Of a stretch of DNA of 30,756 nt, positions 21,387 to 28,677 are shown in pieces (position 1 is the first letter of the stretch; each line of letters opens with the position of its first letter). Both the position numbers and the translations under genes were made by a program. Source of the DNA: Clostridium sp. CAG:508 (lineage in GTDB: Bacteria; Bacillota; Clostridia; TANB77; CAG-508); the NCBI GenBank assembly GCA_000435755.1, contig FR889109.1, forward strand, positions 47,203-77,958, written 5' to 3'. The notes beneath the pieces were generated by a model. It did no database searches. It was not told the origin of the DNA and saw only the letters and a list, made by a program, of their open reading frames with translations.

Positions 21387-23168
21387 ATGGAAGGAAATGA
21401 AAGAATAAATCAATTATTAGCATCTCTAGAACAAATACATGTAAAAAAAGAAGAAGATAGAAGATTACTTGAAGAAATAAAACAAGCCTTGGCAAACAAC
21501 GAAATTGCAGAAGCAATGGAAAAGTTACAGATATTTAACGAAAGACAAGAAGAAAATGAAAAAATAGAGGAAACAGAAGAAACACCGGAAAAAGAAAAAG
21601 TTAAAAAGACAGTAAAAACAAAAAAGAATGTGAATAATAATTCGGAAGAGAGTACATATCCAATAGAATTACAAGATGAGGAACTAGAAAAAACATATTT
21701 AGGTTTGCTATTAAACAATCCTAAATCAATAAGTATGTACTATTTTGTATATGAAGATTGTTTATTTGATAGTGAAGATTTAATAAATATATATAAAGGG
21801 GTACTATTTACAGAAGGCGCCAAATATTCATCTGAACAAGCCAAAAACAATTTTAACTTTGGAAAAGTAACTAAAGAAATAATGGACTTAAAAGAAGATC
21901 TAAAATATACATATGAACATGGCTCTTATGATTTTGAAAAAGTTTACACAGAATTAAAAAAGCTTTTTATATTAAGGAAAAGATATAAAAGTATGCCAAT
22001 TAAGGAAACACAAGATAAAATTGCTGAAATAAGACACTATAGTCTATATGATAGTATGTCAGTAGAAGAAGTTGAAGCAGCAATAAATCAAGTTACTGTT
22101 ACAGGTAAATTTAAACAAGCAATATTAAATTCAAATGTTACAGATTTCTTAGTAAAAGGACAAAATGAATTGACATCAGGATTAGATTTTCCTTTTCCTA
22201 TATTAAGTAGTGTATTTAAAGGAATAAGAAAAGGAGAAACAATGGCATTTGCTATGCCATCAAACTCTGGAAAAAGTAGATTTACAATAAATTTAGTCGC
22301 TAACATAGCGTTTATACATAAAAAGAAAGTGTTAATTATTTCAAATGAAATGTCTGAAGAAAAGATGAAATTGTGTTTAATAACTACTATTTTAAATAAC
22401 CCAGAAATTCAGAAACTACATGGACAAGACATTGTAAAATCAGAAGGTGAACTACTTGAATTTAAATTTAGACCAGATAATCCTAAAGAGGCTGATGTTG
22501 ACGAAAATGGATTTGTTTTACAAAATGAAAAAGAAACTAGAGAGCAATTTATAAAAAGACTTTCAAAAATATCAACTGAATTTAATAAAACAGTTAAAGC
22601 AACAGACTGGTTAAATGAACAACTAAACAACTGTATATATTTTATAAATATTACAGACCATACAAATGACGAGTTAAAAAAAGTAATTACAAATTACTAT
22701 TATAAAGAAAAGATAGAGTATATGTTTTATGATACAATGAAAACAGATACTCAAAACATAGGAAAAAGCGAAGAAATCAAGAAGACTGCTACAATTATAT
22801 CTAATTTAGCACAAAACTTAAATATATTTATAGGATATACAATGCAGATTACAGAAACACCTACATTGCCAATAAACTTAACAATCAATGATTTATCAGA
22901 AAGTAGAACAGTAAAAGAGGTTTTAGATACACTTTGCTTAATAAAACAAATAGATAATAGAACACTTAAAGATTATGAATATTCTTTAGAAGAAGTTAGT
23001 GATACATACTATCCTTTAAAAGAATACAAAGATCCAGATGAAAGATATTATGCATGTGTTGTAGACAAAAACAGAGCAGGTTCTAAGCCTAAGGTATTGT
23101 TTAATTTGAATTTAGCATATAACAGATGGGTAGAAGTTGGATATTTAAGATTAAAAGAACAAAAATAG
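21387..23168 (+). CDS. Divergent DnaB-like replicative helicase family protein
   Basis: The 593-residue product starts with a charged coiled-coil-like region (1-85). A segment resembling the DnaB N-terminal domain follows (about 95-145, DEELEKTYLGLLLNN), then a RecA-type core. The Walker A is M290-PSNSGKS-297, and ISNEMSEEKMKL (318-329) matches the DnaB SLEMS motif. The Walker B strand is YMFYDT, TMQIT takes the place of the sensor SQL, and NDLSESRTVKEVLDTLCLIKQ and VVDKNRAGSKPK match the DnaB motif H4 and arginine-finger region. The core has a large charged insert (about 335-410). It stands alone between its promoter and a terminator. It could be a second, specialised helicase or a domesticated phage/plasmid gene; the primary dnaB is not in the window. 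Confidence 0.8.
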   Translation: MEGNERINQLLASLEQIHVKKEEDRRLLEEIKQALANNEIAEAMEKLQIFNERQEENEKIEETEETPEKEKVKKTVKTKKNVNNNSEESTYPIELQDEELEKTYLGLLLNNPKSISMYYFVYEDCLFDSEDLINIYKGVLFTEGAKYSSEQAKNNFNFGKVTKEIMDLKEDLKYTYEHGSYDFEKVYTELKKLFILRKRYKSMPIKETQDKIAEIRHYSLYDSMSVEEVEAAINQVTVTGKFKQAILNSNVTDFLVKGQNELTSGLDFPFPILSSVFKGIRKGETMAFAMPSNSGKSRFTINLVANIAFIHKKKVLIISNEMSEEKMKLCLITTILNNPEIQKLHGQDIVKSEGELLEFKFRPDNPKEADVDENGFVLQNEKETREQFIKRLSKISTEFNKTVKATDWLNEQLNNCIYFINITDHTNDELKKVITNYYYKEKIEYMFYDTMKTDTQNIGKSEEIKKTATIISNLAQNLNIFIGYTMQITETPTLPINLTINDLSESRTVKEVLDTLCLIKQIDNRTLKDYEYSLEEVSDTYYPLKEYKDPDERYYACVVDKNRAGSKPKVLFNLNLAYNRWVEVGYLRLKEQK

Positions 23169-23201
23169 TCAGTTTGGGAGTAATTCCCAAACTGACCTTT
23201 T
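23168..23201 (+). terminator. Bidirectional terminator between the DnaB-like gene and spoIVA
   Basis: GTCAGTTTGGGA (23168-23179) pairs perfectly with TCCCAAACTGAC (23185-23196), loop GTAAT, followed by CTTTT. On the minus strand the stem is followed by TATTTTT, so it also suits the convergent spoIVA transcript. Confidence 0.9.
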
Positions 23202-23204
23202 AAT

Positions 23205-24687
23205 TTAAAGAATTATACAAATTAGTCCACCACTGCCTTCATTAACAATACGCTCTAATGTCTCTTGAAGTTTAGCTTGAGCATCATCCGGCATTCTAGC
23301 CAGTTTATTTTGCAATCCTTCATTAACAAGTTCATGTAAGTTTTTGCCAAAAATGTTAGACTCCCAAATTTTCTTAGGGTCTGATTCAAATTCAGAAAGT
23401 AGGTAATTTACCAAATCTTCAGACTGTTTTTCGCTACCGACAATAGGAGATACTTCTGTTTCAATATCTGCTCTTATCATATGTATACTTGGAGCTTTAG
23501 CTTTTAATTTTACTCCAAAACGAGTACCTTGTTTTACCATTTCAGGTTCTTCCAAAATCAATTCATCAATTGAAGGAGTTACAATTCCATAACCAGTGGC
23601 TTTTACTTCTTCTAAAGCATATGCAATTTTATCATATTGTTTTTTAGTTCTTGCAAACTCTGTCATAGTGCTAAATAGTGCACCTTCATTATCAATTTCA
23701 ACACCAGAAATTTCTGTTAAAACTTTATAGAATAACTCGTCAACTAATTCGATAGAAACTCTTACACTGCCTTCACCAAGTCTAACTTCGGTTAATGAAG
23801 TTCTAGTAATTACCTTAGTATTTTGAAGTTGACCAATACTACTATCTACTTGTTTTAATATACGAATATTATCAAAAGCCTTTTCAATTTCGTCATATAA
23901 TTCAACTTTTAACCAGTGGTCATCAGGTAAACCATCAACCCAACGAGGAAAATCAATATTAATTGTTTCAATAGGAAACTCATATAAAATCTTACTAAAG
24001 ATGTCATCAATATCTTCAATATCTAATCTAGCACAGTCTGTAGGTAAGACAGACACACCATATTTTTCTTCTAGTTTTTTAGCTAAAGCTTTAGTATAAT
24101 CAGAAAATGGATCATCACTATTTAAAACAATAACAAAAGGTTTGTTAAGCTCTTTTAATTCCTTTACAACGCGTTCCTCAGCATTGATGTAATCTTCTCT
24201 AGGAATATCTGTAATACTTCCATCAGTAGTTACTAAAATACCAATAGTAGAGTGTTCAGCTATTACTTTTCTAGTGCCAATTTCAGCAGCTTCTTCAAAA
24301 GGTATTTCTTCCTCATACCAAGGCGTTTTTACCATACGAGGCATATCGTCTTCTAAATAGCCAATAGCATTATTAACTAAATAACCAACACAATCTACAA
24401 GCCTTGTCTTGAACTTTAAATTATCTCCTATTGTAATTTCAACAGCCTCATTTGGAATAAACTTAGGCTCAGTAGTCATAATAGTTCTTCCACCAGCACT
24501 TTGTGGAAGTTCGTCTCTAGCTCTTTCTTTTTTATACTCGTTATCAATATTTGGAATAACAAGTAAATCCATAAAATTTTTAATAAAAGTTGACTTTCCG
24601 AGTACGTACAGGGCCAACAACACCAACATAAATGTCGCCATCAGTACGTTCTGCTATATCTTGATATAACTTTAAATTCTCATCCAT
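23205..24687 (-). CDS. spoIVA: Stage IV sporulation protein A, spore coat morphogenetic ATPase, with apparent +1 frameshift
   Basis: SpoIVA is an ATPase that polymerises around the forespore as the base layer of the coat. The product is close to Bacillus SpoIVA throughout: DGDIYVGVVGPVRT at the start, DELPQSAGGRTIMTTEPKF, LVDCVGY, TPWYEEEIPFEEAAEIGTRKVI, EHSTIGI, and the C-terminal LERIVNEGSGGL-IIL. The frame breaks at a CGG codon (24600-24598), exactly inside Walker A. Skipping its C gives GPVRT-GKST (G25 to S32) and a 493-residue protein, against 492 in B. subtilis. Unshifted, five codons follow CGG before UAA. The start ATG 24687 has AGAGGGGG about 12 bases upstream. An alternative internal start at 24641 would lack an intact P-loop. 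Confidence 0.93.
24598..24600 (-). other. Candidate +1 frameshift site (CGG codon) in the spoIVA Walker A motif
   Basis: The minus-strand reading is GTA CGT ACT C-GGA AAG TCA. The zero frame reads ACT CGG AAA GTC AAC TTT TAT TAA. Skipping the C at 24600 restores R-T-G-K-S, the invariant P-loop. There is no homopolymer at the site. Confidence 0.65.
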
Positions 24688-24734
24688 GAATTATTTTAAC
24701 CCCCTCTAAGAAATGTTTGTACTAAACTTTATTT

Positions 24735-24766
24735 AATGTATATTTAGCCAATCAAAAACTTATGAC
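24735..24766 (-). promoter_or_regulatory. Possible sigma-E type promoter of spoIVA
   Basis: On the minus strand GTCATAAG (24766-24759) and TATACATT (24742-24735) resemble the mother-cell sigma-E elements (GKCATATT and CATACAnT). The 16-base spacing is slightly longer than usual. They lie about 50 bases upstream of the start, and spoIVA is a sigma-E gene in Bacillus. Confidence 0.4.
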
Positions 24767-24811
24767 AAAAATTTAAAATTATTTCATAAGTACTTTAAAA
24801 AAAATAAAACT

Positions 24812-24817
24812 TATAAT
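24812..24817 (+). promoter_or_regulatory. -10 box upstream of the 168-residue protein gene
   Basis: A perfect TATAAT lies 27 bases before the ATG at 24845. No convincing -35 hexamer is visible at 16-18 bases upstream (GTACTT at the expected place), so only the -10 element is called. Confidence 0.35.
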
Positions 24818-24844
24818 ATAATAAAAACAAAAGGAGGAGTATCT

Positions 24845-25351
24845 ATGAAAAAAGTATTATTAATTATATTAGCAGTAATAGTTGTTGCTGCACTTGCAGT
24901 GGGAGTTTATTTATTGATTCCAAAAAATGCTACTAAAGTAACATTTGAGGGAGAACAATGTTTAGCAATAGGATTTATAGCTAATGGAAAAGAAAAAGAT
25001 TTTAGTGAAAAGTATTTGAATGGTAGTGAGGATTTTAGTAAACTTACTACAATTACTTCAGGAGATGAAGATCAATTTGTAGTAGTTCCTAAAGGAAAAG
25101 ATTCAAAAATTAAAGTTTGGACATACAAAGTTACAGAAGCTGGAGAAATTGTAATAGATAAGGTTATTGCAGAAAATGTAAGTGAACCTATACTTATAAA
25201 AGCAGAAACAGCGGAAGTTGTTCCAAAGGTTGGCATAGAATATGAGGGTAATAATCAAAAAATAGTTTTACCTTTAATTCTTAGTGGAAAAGATGGTAAA
25301 ATAATTCTTGGAGAAAAGAGCAATTTAATAAAAGACATATCTGAGTATTAA
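24845..25351 (+). CDS. Membrane-anchored extracytoplasmic protein of unknown function
   Basis: I do not recognise this family. The 168-residue product has an N-terminal hydrophobic helix (about 4-24, LLIILAVIVVAALAVGVYLL) after MKK. No signal-peptidase or lipobox motif is obvious, so it is probably anchored with a soluble outer domain. The rest is charged and predicted beta-rich, with alternating K/E and V/I (FVVVPKGKDSKIKVWTYKV, EIVIDKVIAENVSEPILIK). AAAGGAGGAG lies before the ATG. It is monocistronic, with its own -10 box and terminator. Confidence 0.75.
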   Translation: MKKVLLIILAVIVVAALAVGVYLLIPKNATKVTFEGEQCLAIGFIANGKEKDFSEKYLNGSEDFSKLTTITSGDEDQFVVVPKGKDSKIKVWTYKVTEAGEIVIDKVIAENVSEPILIKAETAEVVPKVGIEYEGNNQKIVLPLILSGKDGKIILGEKSNLIKDISEY

Positions 25352-25361
25352 AATAATAAAG

Positions 25362-25382
25362 CAGACTTGTGATGCAAGTCTG
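25362..25382 (+). terminator. Bidirectional terminator between the unknown protein and traX
   Basis: CAGACTTG (25362-25369) pairs with CAAGTCTG (25375-25382) around TGATG, followed by TTTATTTA on the plus strand and by TTTATTATTTTA on the minus strand. It sits directly against the stop codon of the convergent traX gene. Confidence 0.8.
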
Positions 25383-25383
25383 T

Positions 25384-26094
25384 TTATTTAAAAACAAAAT
25401 ACAAAATCAACAGGTGAACAGGGTAAAAAGCATAAAGCAAATACTTTATCTTTTTGCCTTGTTTTCCGTTATATAAGTAAATAAATATTATAGGCAAAAT
25501 TGTGCCAATACATAAAAGTATATATAAATAATGGTATCCATAAATAATAATATTGATTCCATATTTAATAATACAAGCAGTGATATAAAATATTACCATA
25601 CCAAGCTTATCATTCTTAAAAAAGTAAAACAAAAATATTATTGCAACACCCCAAAAGCCATAATCAAAATAGCATACTTCAGAAATTATACCTAATAATA
25701 TAGCAGGAACAAAGCCAAATATTTTATTTATTGTTAAGTTAAATTTCTTATCTTTAGTAAGTTCGAAAGTACAGTTTGAAATCTTATCATATAACAATAT
25801 AGCAAGCAAACCTACAAATAAAGTGCCAAAAATATTAAAAGAAAAATTATTTGTAAACATAGAGTCAAATAACATAAAAGGAACTTGTGAAATTATTGCA
25901 AAGCAAAATAATCTCAAGAGATACTTTTTTAGATTTTTAGTATGAATATATCCTTCAGAAATTTGAAAAGCAAATATAGGGAAAGCAATTCTTCCAATTA
26001 CATTAAATAAAGTAGTTTGTCCAAAATACGCAACACTTGTATGGTCTATAAGCATTGAAATCATTGCAATGCACTTTAAAATAAAACTTGTCAT
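25384..26094 (-). CDS. TraX family membrane protein
   Basis: TraX proteins are polytopic membrane proteins; the founding member of the F plasmid acetylates pilin, and chromosomal members in Firmicutes have unknown targets. The 236-residue product has about seven or eight hydrophobic segments. It shows the family motifs: KCIAMISMLIDH near residues 7-18, VIGRIAFPIFAFQISEGYIHT near 32-52 (quoted in part: GRIAFPIFAF, SEGYIHT) and YAFYPVHLLIL at the C-terminus. The histidine and arginine of those motifs are retained. GAAAGGG lies about 11 bases before the ATG. It stands alone on the minus strand. Confidence 0.88.
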   Translation of the reverse strand: MTSFILKCIAMISMLIDHTSVAYFGQTTLFNVIGRIAFPIFAFQISEGYIHTKNLKKYLLRLFCFAIISQVPFMLFDSMFTNNFSFNIFGTLFVGLLAILLYDKISNCTFELTKDKKFNLTINKIFGFVPAILLGIISEVCYFDYGFWGVAIIFLFYFFKNDKLGMVIFYITACIIKYGINIIIYGYHYLYILLCIGTILPIIFIYLYNGKQGKKIKYLLYAFYPVHLLILYFVFK

Positions 26095-26124
26095 ATTAAA
26101 ATTAGCCCTTTCTTAATTTTGTAT

Positions 26125-26130
26125 ATTATA
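26125..26130 (-). promoter_or_regulatory. -10 box of traX
   Basis: A TATAAT on the minus strand lies 31 bases upstream of the traX ATG. The expected -35 place holds only AT-rich sequence without a good TTGACA match. Confidence 0.35.
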
Positions 26131-26176
26131 CATTAAATTATCAAAAAAATATATAACAATTTTAAAAAACATAAAC

Positions 26177-26204
26177 TTGCTTGTTATTCACAAAATAATA
26201 TGAT
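26177..26204 (+). promoter_or_regulatory. Sigma-A-like promoter of the 5'-nucleotidase gene
   Basis: TTGCTT (26177-26182), 16-base spacer, TATGAT (26199-26204), 36 bases before the start codon, with CGGAGGG as ribosome binding site in between. Confidence 0.5.
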
Positions 26205-26240
26205 AAAATTACAAAATAAAAATAACAAACGGAGGGCAAT

Positions 26241-26843
26241 ATGAACATAGGAATAGATGTAGATGATACAATATCAAATTCATTTGAAACAATATTTGCA
26301 GATTCACAGAAATTTGACATAGAGCTAGGAAACAGTGGAGAGCCTAAACAATATGGAAAAATTTCAGACCATAATCAAATAGAAACATTATACTCTCACT
26401 GGACAAGTGAACAAATAGATGCGTTTTGGAATAAGTATTTTATAAAAGTATTAACAATAGCCAGACCAAAAGATTGTGCAACAGAGGTAATAAAAAAATT
26501 AAAAGAAGAAGGCAATAACATAGTTATAATTACTTCTAGATATGAGTATGCAGAAGGTGGAACAGAAATAGAAGATTATACAAGAAAATGGCTTGAAAAA
26601 AATGGAATAGTATATGACAAGCTAGTTTTAGGAGCACAAGATAAGTTGCAAGCAGCTAAAGAAAACAATATAGATTTATTTATTGATGACAGTATAAAAC
26701 ATTGCAGAAATGTGCAATCTGGAAATATAAGAACACTCTTATATACGTCGATTTGTAACCAAGGAGTAGAAACTCCAGACTTAGAAAGAGCATATTCATG
26801 GGTGCAAATTTATGATAAATATCACAAATATTTTCAAAAATAG
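26241..26843 (+). CDS. HAD-superfamily 5'-nucleotidase (NT5C/YqfW-like)
   Basis: Members dephosphorylate (deoxy)nucleoside 5'-monophosphates in the cytosol. The 200-residue product has the HAD motif I D6-V-D8-D-T10, with nucleophile and acid/base aspartates. Motif II is at ITSR (97-100) and motif III lysine is likely K135. Motif IV is FIDDS (147-151). A cap segment lies between residues 15 and 75. The short form and the DVDDTI opening fit the 5'(3')-deoxyribonucleotidase-like family, but substrate is not evident. It has its own promoter and is followed directly by the asp23 promoter. Confidence 0.85.
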   Translation: MNIGIDVDDTISNSFETIFADSQKFDIELGNSGEPKQYGKISDHNQIETLYSHWTSEQIDAFWNKYFIKVLTIARPKDCATEVIKKLKEEGNNIVIITSRYEYAEGGTEIEDYTRKWLEKNGIVYDKLVLGAQDKLQAAKENNIDLFIDDSIKHCRNVQSGNIRTLLYTSICNQGVETPDLERAYSWVQIYDKYHKYFQK

Positions 26844-26872
26844 TTGTAAAATTCCAAGAAAATTGATATACT
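26844..26872 (+). promoter_or_regulatory. Sigma-A-like promoter of the asp23 cluster
   Basis: TTGTAA (26844-26849), 17-base spacer, TATACT (26867-26872), starting right after the nucleotidase stop and 38 bases before the asp23 ATG. Confidence 0.55.
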
Positions 26873-26910
26873 AATACATATAAATTTCTTAAGAAAAAGG
26901 AGGTTTCTTT

Positions 26911-27342
26911 ATGGAAGAAGAAAACAAAGAAATAAAAGAGGTTGAAACTAATGGAGAAGTAGCATTAGAAAACAATACTAATATAAAAATTGCAGATGAC
27001 GTAATTTCTGTAATTGCAGGAGTAGCAGTATCAGAAGTACCTGGAGTTGCTCAAATGTCAGGAGGATTTGCTGGAGGAATTTCAGAGGTACTTAGTGGTA
27101 AAAAGAACCTAGCAAAAGGAATTAAGGTTGACTCTGGAGAAAAGGAAACCAAAATAGATGTAAATATCATAGTAGAATATGGTGCTAGAATTCCAGATGT
27201 TGCATTTGAAATTCAAAACAAAGTTAAAAAAGCAGTTGAAAGTATGACAGGACTAAAAGTAGTTGAGGTTAATGTTCATATTCAAGGTGTTAGCACAGAA
27301 AATATGGAATCAAATAATCAAAGCACAGAGGAAAATCAATAA
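26911..27342 (+). CDS. Asp23/Gls24 family envelope stress protein
   Basis: Asp23 proteins form membrane-tethered assemblies linked to cell-envelope stress; AmaP is the anchor. The 143-residue product has the domain core IKIADDVISVIAGVAVSEVPGV (about 26-47, quoted in part: DDVISVIAGVAVSEVPGVA), a conserved VNIIVEYGARIPDVAFEIQ and VVEVNVHIQGV near the end, flanked by acidic tails. AAAGGAGG lies before the ATG. It heads a cluster with amaP, a DUF2273 gene, nusB and xseA, although a terminator-like hairpin separates it from amaP. Confidence 0.93.
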   Translation: MEEENKEIKEVETNGEVALENNTNIKIADDVISVIAGVAVSEVPGVAQMSGGFAGGISEVLSGKKNLAKGIKVDSGEKETKIDVNIIVEYGARIPDVAFEIQNKVKKAVESMTGLKVVEVNVHIQGVSTENMESNNQSTEENQ

Positions 27343-27353
27343 TAGAAATAAAC

Positions 27354-27393
27354 ATTAGGCACAATAAACTTTACTGTGCCTAATTTAAATTTT
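27354..27393 (+). terminator. Terminator-like hairpin between asp23 and amaP
   Basis: ATTAGGCACA (27354-27363) pairs perfectly with TGTGCCTAAT (27375-27384), followed by TTAAATTTT. It probably ends or attenuates the asp23 transcript so that Asp23 is made in excess over its membrane anchor. Confidence 0.7.
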
Positions 27394-27433
27394 AAAATGT
27401 AAAAGCTTTTTGTAGGAAAGGATGAAATAAAAC

Positions 27434-27991
27434 ATGAAAATTTTAGATAGAATAGGACTAGCTCTTTTTTCAAGCTTAATGCTTATAATATCAATAATAG
27501 TGTGTCTAATGATATTTGGTTGGTTAAATGTAGATTTAGTACATCAATTTGTAGTAATGGCAATAAATGATAGTGTAAGCTCTAATATTATGTTAGGATT
27601 AAGCATAGCATTTATACTACTTGCTATAAAATGTATATTTTTTGATTCAAGTTCAAAACAAGAAATGGATTATAAAAATGGAATATTATTAGAAAATTCT
27701 GATGGTAAACTTTTAATTACAAAAGATACTATAGAAAATTTAGTAAATAGTGTAGTTAAAGGATTTGATAGTGCAGAAAATGTAACAACAAGAGTAGAAC
27801 TTGATAATGAAAACAATGTAACAGTATTTGTAAATTTAAGTGTTAAAGAAAATGCAGTGATAAAAGAATTATCTACTAATTTACAAACAAAAATAAAAAC
27901 AACAATAAAGAAAACATCAGATTTAGAAGTAAAAGAGGTTAATATTAAAGTAAAAGATATTGAACCAGTAAAACCAATGACACAAGAATAA
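27434..27991 (+). CDS. amaP: AmaP-like Asp23 membrane anchor
   Basis: AmaP holds Asp23 at the cytoplasmic membrane. The 185-residue product has two N-terminal membrane helices (about 8-31 and 52-68) and a cytosolic domain related to Asp23. NGILLENSDGKLLITKDTIENL and VTVFVNLSVKENAVIKEL are typical, and EVKEVNIKVKDIEPV ends the domain. GGAAAGGATG lies about 10 bases before the ATG. It is followed by the DUF2273 gene after 22 bases. Confidence 0.9.
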   Translation: MKILDRIGLALFSSLMLIISIIVCLMIFGWLNVDLVHQFVVMAINDSVSSNIMLGLSIAFILLAIKCIFFDSSSKQEMDYKNGILLENSDGKLLITKDTIENLVNSVVKGFDSAENVTTRVELDNENNVTVFVNLSVKENAVIKELSTNLQTKIKTTIKKTSDLEVKEVNIKVKDIEPVKPMTQE

Positions 27992-28013
27992 AAGATGAAA
28001 GGAGCAAAAAAAT

Positions 28014-28229
28014 ATGGACAGTTTCAAAGTTTTTTGTGATAAATATGGTGGATGTATAATAGGAGGCTTGATAGGAATTGCATTATCAATTATTCTATTT
28101 TGCACAAATTTATATAAGGTTTTATTTACAATAGCATTAATAATTGTATGTATATGGCTTGGCAACTACATACAAAGAAATAAAGAAAATGTAAAAGAAA
28201 AAACCAAAAAATTTATAGATAGGTTATAA
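28014..28229 (+). CDS. DUF2273 small membrane protein
   Basis: The 71-residue product has two membrane helices (about 15-32 and 35-51) around CTNLYK and a basic C-terminal tail (QRNKENVKEKTKKFIDRL). The opening with FCDKYGGCIIGGLIGI is the DUF2273 signature. This family accompanies asp23-amaP in many Firmicutes and is thought to belong to the same envelope stress assembly; its biochemical role is unknown. AAAGGAG lies before the ATG. Confidence 0.9.
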   Translation: MDSFKVFCDKYGGCIIGGLIGIALSIILFCTNLYKVLFTIALIIVCIWLGNYIQRNKENVKEKTKKFIDRL

Positions 28230-28246
28230 AAGGGAGTAACAAATAC

Positions 28247-28675
28247 ATGACTAGAACAGAAATAAGAGAACTTACTTTTGAATTACTATATAGCTTAGAA
28301 ATTCAAAAAATGGAGCAAGAAGAATATAACGAACAAATTGAATTGTTTTTAGTAGAACAAAATGTTAATCAAGAAAAAGCAAAAACATATATGACTGAAA
28401 CAATAAACGGAATCGCAAAAAATAAAGAAGAGATATTGGAATTGATATCTCAAAATCTAAAAGAAAAATGGGATATTTCAAGAGTATCAAAAATAAATAT
28501 TACATTATTAAAACTTGCAACATATGAGATTGTGTATACAGAATTACCATATAAGGTAGTTGTTAATGAAGCGGTGGAAATAGCTAAAAAGTATGGAGAT
28601 GATACTTCACCTGCTTTTATAAATGGTGTATTAGCTAACATTATAAAGCAAACAGGAATAGCAAATGAGGAGTAG
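28247..28675 (+). CDS. nusB: Transcription antitermination factor NusB
   Basis: NusB binds boxA RNA with S10 (NusE) to support rRNA antitermination. The 142-residue all-helical product opens MTRTEIRELTFELLYSLEI. It has the C-terminal NusB pattern ISRVSKINITLLKLATYEI, then LPYKVVVNEAVEIAKKYGDD and FINGVLANI. AAGGGAG lies before the ATG. The stop is two bases before the xseA start. Confidence 0.95.
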   Translation: MTRTEIRELTFELLYSLEIQKMEQEEYNEQIELFLVEQNVNQEKAKTYMTETINGIAKNKEEILELISQNLKEKWDISRVSKINITLLKLATYEIVYTELPYKVVVNEAVEIAKKYGDDTSPAFINGVLANIIKQTGIANEE

Positions 28676-28677
28676 AT

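Noticed and set aside
23205..24641. spoIVA as a normal 478-residue gene starting at 24641 (MATFMLVLLALYVLGKST)
   Set aside because: The first 14 residues are the out-of-frame reading of VGVVGPVRT; the true N-terminus and P-loop lie in the other frame from ATG 24687.
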